This document shows, one piece after another, positions 22,883-37,607 of a DNA stretch of 64,000 nucleotides. The DNA is from Mastigias papua (Eukaryota; Cnidaria; Scyphozoa; Rhizostomeae; Mastigiidae), in assembly GCA_964019165.1 (NCBI GenBank), contig OZ025276.1:1302001-1366000 (forward strand), written 5' to 3'. Under the pieces are notes generated by a model. That model was given only the letters and a program-made list of their open reading frames with translations. It did no database searches and was not told where the DNA came from. Position 1 is the first letter of the stretch. Every line of letters starts with the position of its first letter. Both the position numbers and the translations under genes were made by a program.

Positions 22883-24356
22883 AGGTGCATTCACACTGGA
22901 TGCGTTTTTTGTGATGCTGCCCATATAAGGTGCGCGTTTTTTGATGCTCTGCACGCGCATCGCGTTTTTTCAAGGGATGCATCACCGAGCATCAAAGTCA
23001 GAAAATTTCAACTTTGACGCATAGTGACGCTCAAGAATGGGAGGAGAATCAACAAAGTAGGACATCATGGCAGTGAACAAAGAGCAGCTTATAGAAGCAG
23101 TAAAGGGTTTCCCATGTTTGTATGACACAAGTAGGAAGGAGTACAAGGATGAGCTTTTGCGTGAGAATGCGTGGACAGTACTTTGTGCTGACTTATATGA
23201 AAAGACATATGAAGACAAGGATGAACGTGTAAATGGTAAGGAAAAATTTATTGCCTACAACTGGATGAAATGCTTAGAATCGTAAGAAAGTGAAATAGCT
23301 AAATCTATAAGCTCCCTGAAGACATACATGTGTTGCTATTGGTAAATACAGATTTAGAAAAACCGGGAAAGATACATGTACAATCTTATTCGACAGTAGA
23401 CTGTGAAGTCCTGTTACGATTTGAGTGGATTGTTTGTCATTTCCCATAAAACTGTCGGGTATCTGCTACCATTGTTAAAGACTTTTGACCCAATAGGCTA
23501 GACTTCTGTAGCTTGTTTGATAATAAAAACGAAATTGCATACAAATTTTCTTGATATTCATTTGTGCTGCTATGGCTCATAAACTTGTAATATCCCTCAC
23601 ATACACTTGGTGCAGTAGTCGCATTTCCTTAAAAAATGCCCTGGCCAGATTGCCAGAGCAGATAAGTAGAACTCATCTTGCCAGGATATCACATAGGTAC
23701 AATACAAATATGATGCTTGTGTAACTTCCTGGGATCATGGAGCGAGTATCTTGGTTGTTCTATCCATCAAACTGCGTAAACATGTTCCTGTTAGTTGGTC
23801 ATATTTCAGTTGAAATCTTTCTACTAGTGATATATTTCCTCTCTGCTGTATTTGCAGTATAATACTTGTTAAAGGACAGAAAAATCTTTCTTAAGTAATG
23901 ACTGCTTATTTTTCCTAGCTCTATAAAGCACTAACAGAGTCTCAAATAGGTACATTTACATGCCTGAGCATGGACTTATTCGGTGGGGGCTTATCAACAA
24001 TTTGTACCTCTAGGGTAGGGTATTCTAGGATTAATGGTATTAGATGCTAATATTCTATTATTTATGAATGTATCTGGCTTCCTTTCCAGACATTAATCTG
24101 TTAAAAAAAGTTTTCAAAAGTTTGCGAGATCGCTTTATGAAAATAACAAAAGAGTATAAGCCATCTGGTAGTGCAGGGGGTGCACCACTTGAACCATCCT
24201 GGCCGTACTACTAGCAGCTCCAGTTTTTATCACCATTTATAAGGCACAGGGAGACACAAGGAAACTTTCATGAAGCTACTGGAGAAAGTAGTAAAGGAGA
24301 TTCTTTCCAAACAGGAGCAAAGGAGATGGAGGAAATAAACCTAACTGATACTATAT

Positions 24357-26999
<2,643 letters not shown>

Positions 27000-27427
27000 C
27001 TATATCTAGAGTCACTGTTGCACTCAAGGACGATAGGCAGCATTCGTTGGATGATATGGCACATTCTCCTTCTCTATCAGTTGCTGAGCCATCAAAAGTA
27101 ACTCTCAAACCTGACAAGAAACCTCTCCCATCTTCATCAAGAAACTCAAAACGCTCTAAAACAGACTCCGATGGAACTGGATATTTAATGAGCGTGTTAG
27201 AAAACACATACGAATTTATATCCTCTGTCAGTCGGAGGGAACAGCCAGATGAAGACGACTTGTTTGGCCAGAGCGTTGGCAAACAGTTGAAGAAATTAAA
27301 TGCTTACCATAGAAGCTTGGCAAAGCTTAAAATACAGCTGGTATTGCACGAGGTTGCTTGGCAGCAGGAGACAACTGATGAAGCAAATGCTTACTTGACA
27401 AGTTTTCTACATATAGCATTTTTTTAG

Positions 27428-28169
27428 ATTGCTGCACTTGAACATACATTTGCATTTGAGATTACTGATACACATTCTGTACTATACTTAGAAACATATA
27501 GACTGGTTTTATATAAAAGAAATGAAAAGGGCCTACTTTAATACAAAGTGGGACTGTTTTCGAACATGTTTTGAGAGGCTTTCCAGGAAGTTTCCTGCTG
27601 CCCCCATAATCAAATGCCCTGCTACATGATTTAAAAAGAGAGCCCTTTCCATTATTTGAAAAGAGAGCTCATATCAAATAATTTACATTTTCATACAATT
27701 CTAAGCAATGAGCTTTCATGCTTTCGTGCATGGGGTTACTTACTATTGAAATAATAATAATATGAATGATTTTTAAGAATAGTAGCAATTTATAATATGT
27801 TTAGAAATTCCTTTTTTAGTATTGCTTCAACTACCAAAGCTTAAGATATTTTGTCAGAATTCTCTATCAAATGTAGAAAGTGCTCCCAACAAATAAACTT
27901 CACAAGTGACATATTTACTAGGTAGTTAAAGTCTGTCATGCTATTGCTTTGACATTTTTATGAGCATTTATATAGCATTGTAGCTTTTTATACAGTTAGA
28001 TGTTTGAATGTTTTAAAGGAGTTTGACAATCAAGTCACTGCACAGGTGCATAGCTGGTTCTTCTAACATAGTCATATTGCCAAGGTAGTTGACCCTGAGA
28101 TGACACAAAGTATTCAGCCATCAAAGCACGACATTTTTCTGCAGCCTTTGTGTACTTATTTGGGCCAAT
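27428..28169. other. Intergenic part of Harbinger
   Basis: AT-rich sequence between the converging MADF-BESS and transposase genes, presumably their 3' UTRs. No other signal is recognised. Confidence 0.6.
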
Positions 28170-29316
28170 TTAAGTGATTTCTGGTAAGGCTCCAGCTTCG
28201 CAAACATCTGATCTCCATGTACCTTTATGTATAATGCCGTGACAATCGTCGTAGTCAACGTAGCCAGTAGGACAATATAGGCGACCATAACACTGTTGAC
28301 AATCGTTATGCTTTTTTAGCCAGTTATGTAGTGCTATTGCGGCTAGACTACTCTTTGATGCTTTCTGTGGTTGCATCTGTATTGGGGACCTTAAAAATCT
28401 CCATCTGCTGGACAAAATACCAAAGGCATTGTCAACAACCCTTCTAGCTCGTGACAAGCGATAATTGTAAATTCGCACTTTCTCTGGCAGATTCTTGCCA
28501 GGATACGGCCTTTGTAACTTATCCTTTAAAGGAAAGGCTTCGTCTCCTATAAAGCAGTATCTAGCTTTTGTTAGCACATTTGGCAAACAATCATCTTGAG
28601 GAAGGCATAAACTTCCATTATGTACTGATTTACTGACGTGTGTGTTGCCGAAGACACCAGAGTCGCTCTGTCTTCCATAGTCACCAACATCTACATATGT
28701 AAACATATAACTTGCATCAACTACTGCCATCAGAACTAAGCTGAAAGTACCTTTGTAAGTATAAAAGCTACTGCCTGAATTGGAGGGCACTTAATCATGC
28801 AATGTTTGCCATCAATGGCCCCTAGGCACAAAGGAAAGCCCCACAGATGCCAGAAATCATTCGATATTCTGACCCATTCATCAGTTGAGCTTGGAAAGGC
28901 AACTGCAGTGGGACTTAGTGCAGCCCATATTTTGTTTGGAACTTCATCAAGTATGTGACAAACAGGTGATCTTCCAAGTCTAAAAGTAAAAGATAGCGAT
29001 GCTTGTGACTCACCGGTAGCAAGATATCGCAAAGCAACTGCAAGTTGCAAACCAGGAGACAAAGGATCCCGAAAATGAGACCTTTCCTTTGTTAATAATG
29101 GTCCTATGATACGAAGCAGGTTGTCAAATGTTTCAGGTGGTCATGCAGTCTCATCTCTGCAAGTACATTTGAGAAATGTCCTTTTTCCTGGCGAGCCATC
29201 CACATCTCATGAACCCAAGTAGAACGCTTTTTTTGTTCGTTTTTGAGCAAAAAGGCAGCAATAGCCTGATTTTGCAAAGCTAGAGCAACAAGCGTGTCAC
29301 TGTGAGTAGACGCCAT
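28170..29316 (-). pseudogene. Harbinger DDE transposase (frameshifted)
   Basis: Start ATG at 29316 (MASTHSDTLVAL); helix-rich N-terminus with WVHEMW. Frameshifts near 29100 and near 28775 divide it. Conserved blocks are ALRYLATGESQASLSFTF, GAIDGKHCMIKCPP (first Asp), VVDASYMF, GDEAFPL (second Asp) and RRVVDNAFGIL, where the family has Glu (VVENAFG): the third catalytic residue is Asp here. It ends PEIT, stop at 28170. It would cut and rejoin the transposon ends; this copy is inactive. Confidence 0.85.
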
Positions 29317-29419
29317 GTTGAAATGTGTTAGAAAAAACGCATCGTGACGCATTGTGTGTGAACACATCATAAGCATCACTGACGCATAGTGACGCGACGC
29401 ATCCAGTGTGAAGTCACCT

Positions 29420-30685
29420 TTACTGACAGACGTGGGCATTTTCTATGCAATGTCAAATAAGAGTGCATACATTTACTATACCATATTACATACATGTTAT
29501 ATTACTCTGTACTTCTATAATCTCATACCATATCACACACCTACACCTATATACATTAACCACAAACATTTCTATCCTTCATTATCTCCACTATCTCCAT
29601 CACATTATGTACTGCTACTGTCTCCACCTCTTACGTCAAGCTACCTTTTACATACTTGCAATCTATTATATCATTTCATACCTTCCATCTCATTGCATTT
29701 ACAGGAAATGCTACCACATTCACGTTGAGGCAGTTGGCAACAGAACCAGACCGCGACCACGAAGACCACGCGTGCAACGCCATACCACTCTGAAGCGATG
29801 GGCAACTCGCGTACTTAATTCAAACGACAATGGCCATAGATCTTCCAGAGAAGTGAACACCGACAGTGACCCCTCCACTACAAATCCCAATACACCACAT
29901 ATGGCCAATGCCAGATGATGGAGACAACGACCCTACCTACAGCGGATGTGACACCAACACATTACAACTTTGGCCACGATTCCAGGCAACAAACAAAGAC
30001 TGGATGACAGACCCATGCACACAACTGCACATTCGAACCCAACAACCTTATGTAAAGGACTTGGAATTTACAATCAATGCATGGCATCCAATGTATTTCA
30101 TATACATGATTAAGTCCTTCCTCACTTAATACTCCTATTCCACACTGGTACCATACACGTCCCTATTCACCTTATACATCATATGCTGATTTCCTTAAAC
30201 ACCACCAGCTATCCTTCATACTATATTAAACTACATACCAGCACCTACTTACAGACTGCTCATTAATTCTTACAGATAAGGGGGTGGAAGATATCTAGGA
30301 TGGGGTCACAACATTCTGCACAGTCATAACAAAGGGGAATGAAAACTATAGAGTATTCTACAACAAAGAGCATGTCCTGGAGTGAGGACAATATGTTTTA
30401 CATGAATCTGAGAGGGGGCACAAAAATTCCATGGGCTATATGAAAATGTCTTCCATCCCTTCCCCACAAGTACTTTAATGACCTGTCCCTTACCACGCAT
30501 TGATTGTATCCACTCCAATACTCTATATAGTCTACACATTGTACTTACTATTAGCATACCATTTACTACATGTTTACTATACATTTACCATTACTACATT
30601 ATAGTCATATCGTGTCTTATGTACTTAAACCTCATTGACCTAACTCTAGTAATACCTCTATTGACTTCATTCAGGTCCCCATGAT
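29420..30685 (+). other. Right flank of Harbinger; unassigned ORFs
   Basis: Continues the T/C/A-rich locus that the Harbinger interrupted. An ORF at 29445-29918 ends in an Arg/Pro-rich tract (RTRPRPRRPRVQR) and a Ser/Thr/Asn/Pro tail. An overlapping frame at 29866-30129 reads LQLWPRFQATNKDWM..LEFTINAWHPMYF. Neither is recognised. Around 30270-30480 another frame (KGNENYRVFYNKEH) may be a further exon. It could be a decayed element. Confidence 0.3.
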
Positions 30686-31167
30686 GTTGATCATGGTTAT
30701 GAGTATTAGCTCTTGAGCATGAGAATCCAGTTAATCTTAACAGTTTCCTATGGCATTGGTATTGGCGAGTCGTTGCTGAATATATTGCTAGGTGATGACC
30801 CCGGTACTTTTGTTTATATCTATTGTCGGGTATAGGATTACAGTATAACATTATCCAGACAATGCGAGTACCTCCTCCTGTTTGGCACGCACTGTACATG
30901 GATTACACTTGAAGATTGCATTCCTTACTTTCGCAAGTATTCCTGGACAAGTGGTGTAGTAACCATCATTTACAATGGAATGTGAATACTTTCGGGATTG
31001 TTTTCGAACTGAGGTGGTAAATTTTACCATTGTTTCTCGTTAGTGTTTCCTTCGCTCGCCACTGGGAGATTAGGCCGTCCTGTTCCATTTCCCAAGTTTG
31101 TGTTGGCACGTATTGCATAGATTGGCTCTAATAAATTCCTGCAGTTCTTCCTACCTGTCATTCTGCA
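30686..31167 (+). repeat. Possible LTR-like segment
   Basis: Begins TGTTGATCATGGTTATGAGT and ends near CTGCACA after an AATAAA (about 31127), giving TG..CA ends. A second TGTTGATCATG starts at 31178. It lies just upstream of the Copia gag, so it could be a 5' or solo LTR. I could not find a partner LTR or primer-binding site. Confidence 0.25.
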
Positions 31168-31511
31168 CATGATGACTGATGTTGATCATGATTATAAGTA
31201 GTAGTTAGGGTGTAATAATGTATTCAGTAAGAGCAAGTGGGCTCACATTCTAACTTGTGCATTCATGCCCAGTGGGGGGTGACATTATCTCCCTCTGACA
31301 ACAAACAAAGGTAGCACCAATGGTAGTTGGCGTGGGTGCAGTGAACTCAGCAGTGCTGTAATGTCCCGACCGCTGTGGGTTTATCCAGTACCCCAGTGTC
31401 TGACGGAGGGGAGTCGCCTGTTACGGGGGCAAATAAGGGGTAGAGGTACTGGATATTGATTGCCCTGAGTATTGATAAACAGTTGCAAGTGCACATTGCT
31501 TCCACTGCAAA

Positions 31512-34161
31512 ATGAAAGGAAATGAGGGATATTTTACAAAACCACTGTACATTCATTTCCGTAACACAAGTTGTTCATCTATATCATACATTGTATGCAG
31601 CATATATGAAGGGCATTATGATTTGATGGAACATATAATGCATATGACCTCCCAAGCTGAACAGATGCATGAGATGAAAGAAATCTCATCAAAGAATTTT
31701 GCCCCTATTGTTTTGGGAAGCTTACCAGAGTTATATGATACTTTCATAACAAGTTTGAATGCTAGACACTTATATGAAGTAAACTAGATGTTGTGAAAGG
31801 ATTGCTGGTGGACGAGTTTGCCAAATGCAAAGAGAAGAAACAGAAACAAGTATCAGAGAGTGCTTTATTATATGCAGGATTATATTTAAATATATGCAGG
31901 AAGAGGTCAGTCATGTGAAGGCAGAGGATATTATTCTGTTAGAGGTTCACAAGGAACAGATTGTTCACAAATAAAGGCAAAGAACAGCAACAAGTCACTA
32001 GAAGCAGAGGCGGATCGAGACGCTCTCAACATTCTCAGTTGAGAATGTCAGATTTTCTAGTGTCCAGATTTTTTAACCTTACCAACCTGTCAACTCAAAT
32101 CGAGTCTGATTTCTCAAGGTTGCTGACCCTCGTACCCACTGATATTTGCTGCACACTTGGTATGCCTCTACGAAGTGGTAACCTAGCAATAGTGAGTAAG
32201 TAATAAATCGCCTTCACAAGTGTCAATAATCCTGAAAGGTATCTAGGCAAGTTGCGACAGTTTACATGTAGTTTCCATGCCAATTTGGGAAGTTCCTTTG
32301 CATCTTGAGAATATGCTACCCACTTTTCTTACTGCGTGCGCATCGAAACAATTCTGATATTTGGTCACTTGAGAAGGTAGATCTGCGCTGGTTAGACGAG
32401 GTCCAAAATACATAGCAACGGCTTCTTCTTGGTACTCTTTTTATATGAGGTAGGTCTGGACAATTTCAAAACTAACTCCGTGCGCGTCCTGAGGAGAAAG
32501 TTCACTGAGATTCTTGAGGATTCAGGGAGTGGTTATACGTGACTGTTTGGAATTTGCCGTGTACCCTGGCATGTGAGTTATCTGTTGGATGAAGTAGCTC
32601 AGAGCAGGAGAAAACTATTCTTCATCAGCAATCTATCCGAAATAATAGAATTTTCAGAAGAAGTCAAGCAGCTGTTGATGAAGAGAGATGTTGGACAAAT
32701 TATGATGGTATATAGTGCTAGTATGCAGCTTTCTCTAGGTAAGTGTTGTCACACAGGATGGCTTGATCGCAAGTAGTAGTGGATAGTCATACTTTGTCAC
32801 AGGCATGCAGACAGTTTCTCTACTCCTGGTCCATTGGGTAAATGTGGATAAAGGAGAAACTGCCCCCCCCATAATGTATGGCCATATTTTCCCTTTTTGA
32901 CTGTTTTATAGTCGTTCACGGCAGTCTGTATTCGCATATGCACTTATTGTTTACAAGATTGCTAGACGAATACGAGTCTGGCCAATGTCAGTTGTCATTG
33001 GGTATAAACAAAGGGTCAGAGAGCGGAGTGTTAAGGTCAGGCTAGATTGTGTGCTAGAAATACTATAGGTCCCCATTGGACAGATATAACGAAGATTCAT
33101 GCTAACGTCCGCTTACACGATCACACATATGTTTGTAGACGCTGTAGGGGTATGTACACAAACCGATTAGCGTTTCTTCATTGTATTCATTTAGAGACAC
33201 CCTTCAAGAGATCCTTGGTAGCTAATCTTTGATACAGGGACCTTGTCGCAGCAGAAGCTCATAATAGTTCAGCTTTGATATAGAGACACTTGTTCTAACA
33301 GAATGACATAGTGGCTTGTGGGACTTTGTTTTGAATGCCATCAAAGTAGAAACCCAGTTGCTTCACACAGTTGTTGGCAATGTTGTCATGTCAAGTACTT
33401 CTTTATGCTAAGAACTCTTCTCTGGGATATCAATTGGACTTCTGGAACATGAGTGATTCCTTAGTGTGGGATTCCAGCTGTAGATAGGGCAGTGATGCCT
33501 TACCAAAAACTAAATTTCCTAAAAATAGTTTTTATTGAAGAAGAGGTTAGTTTGGATTCTGTAAGTGCTTTTGAAATTTCAATAGTTCTTGATCTTTCAG
33601 GCATACTTACCAAAACTATGATAACTGTTTGGGTGTGGTCTTTGGGTGTGGTCTTTGGGTGTGGTTTTATATTTTGAACCTTTGAGAATGTCAGAAAATG
33701 TGCTGGATCCACCCCTGACTAGAAGAAACAGTGTGATAGGGCCTAGGTGTTGTAAATGCAGTCAAGTTGGACATATAGTCAAAACTCGACAAAGAAAAGT
33801 TCTTATCTCGGCTGTAGATAGCTATTCATATAATAGCTTTGATGCTGCTTTAAATGCCCTGGCATTGTCTGAGACAATAAGCATGGGTGTTCCTCTCCTT
33901 GCTCGAAATTGGTGTAACAAATGTACAAATGTAATGGTACTAAGCTATAACACTAATTCTAAGTGAAAAGCTCCAGTGATAAAACAAGTGAAGAGACCAA
34001 TATACTACGTCACACTTTCACTACCCTTAGTTTTTACAAACAGTGGCCTGGCCAAATCAATGCAAGAAGTGCCAAAGGGTGGTGCTCCAGTTACCCTAAA
34101 ATCTGATAAGGCAGCTGTGGGAGGGTCATTAAATGCTTTGCAATCCATAAACCTACAATGA
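31512..34161 (+). pseudogene. Copia-type Gag with zinc knuckle, interrupted
   Basis: A UBN2/Gag region reads DLMEHIMHMTSQAEQMHEMK and VLGSLPELYDTFITSLNAR (31620-31770), then a stop and VVKGLLVDEFAKCKEKK. The frame reaches KEQQQVTR at 32000, is cut by a transposon (32005-33717) and resumes in frame as RNSVIGPRCCKCSQVGHIVK, a CCHC knuckle with its last Cys lost. Further downstream are unassigned frames to 34161. Gag would form the particle and bind RNA. No protease or pol follows; the next element starts in the opposite strand. Confidence 0.65.
32005..33717. mobile_element. hAT-like transposon inserted in Copia gag
   Basis: Left end CAGAGGCGGATCGAG (32005), right end the complement of CAGGGGTGGATCCAG (closing at 33717). 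The 8-bp direct repeat actagaag occurs at 31997-32004 and 33718-33725, the hallmark target duplication of hAT elements. ATTCTCA/TGAGAAT motifs lie inside both ends. The interior has no recognisable transposase; ORFs such as 32573-32776 are short and unassigned. Confidence 0.85.
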
Positions 34162-34183
34162 AAACATTGCTTCAAAACCTGTT

Positions 34184-35706
34184 TTACAAATTGTCTTCCT
34201 TTGTTATCCAGAATCTGGATCTAAGCTCAGCAAGTGTAGCTCTGACCCTCATATGGCAAACTTTCCTATGACAATTTAGTATGGTCAACTGAGGTAACCT
34301 ATGCTCTTTTGGTAAAACTATAGGGTACTTTGCTTCTACATTTAAGTCAGAATTCTCCAATTTCCCTGACAAACTAGTGACTCATTTTCACAACAATGCC
34401 TAGTTAGATTTTAACCTCTTCAAAATCTGAACCTTAAATCTTACCAAGTTGTCAAAGATGGTGACAAGGATGACCCCACAAGTAAGCAGCCAGTTAAAGA
34501 AGTCTTAGTTGTTTTATCCCTGGAAGATGCATTGTAAACAACTCCTACCTTTGTTGTTTCTACATTTTGGTGTACAACTGCAGAGTGTGGTAAATAAGAG
34601 ACCTTGTCTTCTTCTTCCATATCTGCCACTCTTGAGATAATACCTTTATCTAATTGCTCTATGATTCTTTCATATTCATGAAAAATTGTCATGTCTAGCT
34701 TAAATGTTGTAGCCTGGGACCTCAACCTAGCACACTAATTGTCATTATTCAAAGGTACATGACAATTGCCTGCTTTTCAAGGCGATGAAACACAATACCT
34801 TTTTACACTGAACTTAATGTTATTGATTAGATTTTCATATACATCATCTTTAGGCCCTACACCTGAAGTATGAAGTTCCAAAATTTCTGTACCTGCTCAT
34901 CAATGTCTCTTGTTGAGGGTTCATATGGCAACAAATCAGAGAGCACTCTGGTATGGAACCAAGAGATTTACCTTTCAAAGGTTCTGAGAGAACCCAACCA
35001 AGACTTGTCTTGATGGCCACAGGCTCATGTGCCCCCCTCATATTTCTTCTCCTTACTTGCCTATTGGAAATCTGCTCCTATTAAAGTCTGAATATAAAGC
35101 TTGTCCCCACACCTAGAGACATCTGAAAACCATATCATGTCAAGATGTTGGTCATGTTGTTTAACGTGTTCTATGTGTATATTTGTGATGATGGTTATAT
35201 GATCAACAACAAAACAAAGAATTTTGACTCTCCTCTCTCCTCTTTTCAATGGCACAAGATAGAATCCTACCAAATCTCTTCCACTCTCCACTGCTTGGTT
35301 ACTTACAATTCCCAACCTTTCTCTTCTCACTCTTTTCAGACCACACTTTGCAACAACATTAGTAGAAATAGAGGACCTGTGACTGTCAAAGTCAAACAGC
35401 ACTCTCACATTCCCATCTGTCTTGTCATGCATGGTTGCTATCACTGTATGCAGAGCCACAGTGTCCCCAGAGCACATACTACCAACACAGGTCACAGTTA
35501 AACTTGTTGGATTGATGCATCCTTAAGTTCTGGCTTAGATGGTGTGCTAACAGAAATAGATGCATGATGCTTTGCCTTACAATACAAACATCTGCACTTT
35601 GATCTACATTCAAAGGCTTTATGATTGGGCTAAGGCATACAAAACACATAAGACTTTTTAAGTATACATCTCCTGTCCTCGGGGCTTGTGTGAGTTTGGC
35701 AATCAC
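34184..35706 (-). pseudogene. BEL/Pao retrotransposon fragment
   Basis: Read on the minus strand from 35706: a knuckle-like C..H..C remnant, the aspartic protease (NVRVLFDFDSHRSSIS near 35400, where the active site should be D-S-G), linker HEPVAIKTSLGWVLSEP (34990), RT start IIEQLDKGIISRVADMEEED with YLPHSAVVHQNVETTKVGVV (34640-34560), then after a deletion the integrase zinc-binding region YPIVLPKEHRLPQL..CHRKVCHMRVR (34340-34250). Most of RT and RNase H is missing between 34441 and 34372. Several frames are used. Confidence 0.75.
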
Positions 35707-36170
35707 TCAATATGTACTTTCCACTACAGTATATGCACTGCAGTCTTCATTCATAAAAAGAGCACTGGCAGTATTCGGTCCCTTTGACTTTGGTTGTTGT
35801 CTCCCTTCCTCCTGTCTAGGTTGGATCTGACCATGTGGAACTTCAACTGCTTTGGAAGTTTTTCCACTAGAACCAGAACAACAACCTATGAATAAGTGCT
35901 TTGGTCAATAGACAGAGCCTAGAGTTTATGGAAGTTGGTCTCAATTTGATCTCGGAATGTGAAGCTGAATTTTATTTTTAAATTTGTTGGTAAAGAGAGT
36001 TCATGTGTTTGGGTGATCGAAAATCAGTTACAGGTTGTAGCCTTAGTCGAAACTCAAAAGAAGATACTCTTGTGGTCACTATATGAGAACTATCACAGAA
36101 TGAAGAAATTAAAAGAATACAAGACTTATAAGGTATTGTCCAATAGACAGTCACAGGGGTATCTCCCACC
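35707..36170 (-). repeat. Probable 3' LTR of a Gypsy fragment
   Basis: Immediately left of a polypurine tract (36175-36187, reading ataaaagggggag on the minus strand) the minus strand begins TGGTGGGAGATACCCC, as a 3' LTR would. Its far end was not determined; similarity to a second LTR could not be checked in this window. Confidence 0.4.
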
Positions 36171-36869
36171 ATATCTCCCCCTTTTATAGTTTTATAGCGT
36201 TACAAGGAATGTTCTATGGGAACTGATGTGCTCTCCTCTGCTGTAGTGGTTATCACCGATTTGGAGTTTCATGGTCATTATCAGACAAATCTCTGTGTCT
36301 GAATCATTTTCATACTCAATCTCACTGTCCCAGCTTACACTTTCTTTGCTGTCCTCACTAAAGTCTTCGCTATTTGCTGATGGGTAAACTGTATCATTAA
36401 CAACATCTGTGTCTTTAGCAGAACCCGTTGTACTTTTTTGGCTGATTAGGGTAATCAATAGATGGCTCAATGACTGGTGTGGTCTTGCATGGACTAAGAT
36501 GATCATGATGAACTATTTTGTGTTCTTGAGATTTGTCATTTAATATTTCAAAAGTGACTCCATTTGGCAGCTTTTGAAGTACAGTCAATGGGCCATTTCA
36601 CCAGGGTGTTAGTTTGCGATTTTGGCCTGTCTTATAGTACTTAACTTTTAGCCATACCTGGTCACCCTCCTGATAATATGGAGGTTTAGATCTACTGAGA
36701 GAACATGTTTGAGGTCAAGTTGGTGCTGTGCAGCCAATCTGCGCAATTTTGATGGGAGTCTATCTACAAACTTGCACTCGACAGCAAGGTTCAGTTCTTC
36801 TTTCAACCAAAACTTTGCACTGCAAGGAACGAGTTTTTCAAGTGTATAGTTTATTGAAGAACAAGGCAA
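36171..36869 (-). pseudogene. Gypsy integrase C-terminus
   Basis: The minus strand reads LVPCSAKFWLKEELNLAV..LPSKLRRLAAQHQ (36830-36720). After a frame change it reads YYQEGDQVWLKVKYY, NGPLTVLQKLPNGVTF and HKIVHHDHLSPC (36690-36470), the C-terminal domain of Ty3/Gypsy integrase. An acidic tail ends at 36192. The polypurine tract and LTR start follow directly, so it is the 3' end of an element. One in-frame stop lies at LTPW-stop. Confidence 0.7.
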
Positions 36870-36894
36870 GAGCTGCAGATAAAATGTCAGCTGG

Positions 36895-37607
36895 TAATGT
36901 AAGGGAGCAAAGACAACTCTTTATCTGGAAATCTGAACACGATTGATGCCTTATTTGTGAGCTACTCCTTGTTGAGCCCTATCTTCATAAGCCCCAATCG
37001 AAGGAGCGTGGGCAAGCTTGGAAAGCAATAGTGGCAAATGTAAATAACTTGCAGTGACCAAAGTTTCGAGTTGCAGTTAGAGCTGTCATGGAGAAGTTTA
37101 ACACAAAAGAGGAAGAAAGAGCCTCTGGGATTCAGAGAGAGGATGTTGATGAAATATATACGGGCCTAACTGACATCAAACAAAGAATGGAAGAAGCAAG
37201 AAAAAGCTGGAAAATGACAACGGAGAAAGAACAAGGGGAGAAAAAGCATTGGATATGAGGCAGAAAGCAACAGAGAGTTTATGTGAGACGCGAAAAACCA
37301 AAAGAACCGGAAAGGGAAGAAAGCACCCCTAACAGAAAGCGGAGGTCTGGTGATGTCACTGAAGTACTTCTGGCGGGCTTGCAGTGGAAGGAGCAGTCAG
37401 AAATGGACCTGACATTTAAAGAGGAAGAGGTAAAAGAACAGCAGCTAGCAAGAGAGAGTCAACTAGAACTGGTTTGGCAACAGCTACAAGTCATGGCAAA
37501 TATGCAAGCACATCAACATCAATTTTTATTGGAAATGAACCAGCAAAACATGCAAGTCATGAGACAAATAGCAGAAATATCTAGAGACAACAAAACGTAC
37601 TTTTACA
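36895..37607 (+). pseudogene. Myb/SANT-like DNA-binding protein
   Basis: One frame (36895 to about 37600) reads WKSEHD-stop-CLICELLLVEPYL, GQAWKAIVANVNNLQ-stop, RVAVRAVMEKFNTKEEERASG and a long Gln/Glu-rich coiled coil (LVWQQLQVMANMQAHQHQF). The tryptophan spacing and the RAVRDR-like turn resemble the Myb/SANT-like domain found in many transposon-derived or lineage-expanded genes. All three internal stops are TGA, two at positions where relatives have Arg. The coding region is overrun at 37608 by the 3' tail of a LINE. Confidence 0.6.
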
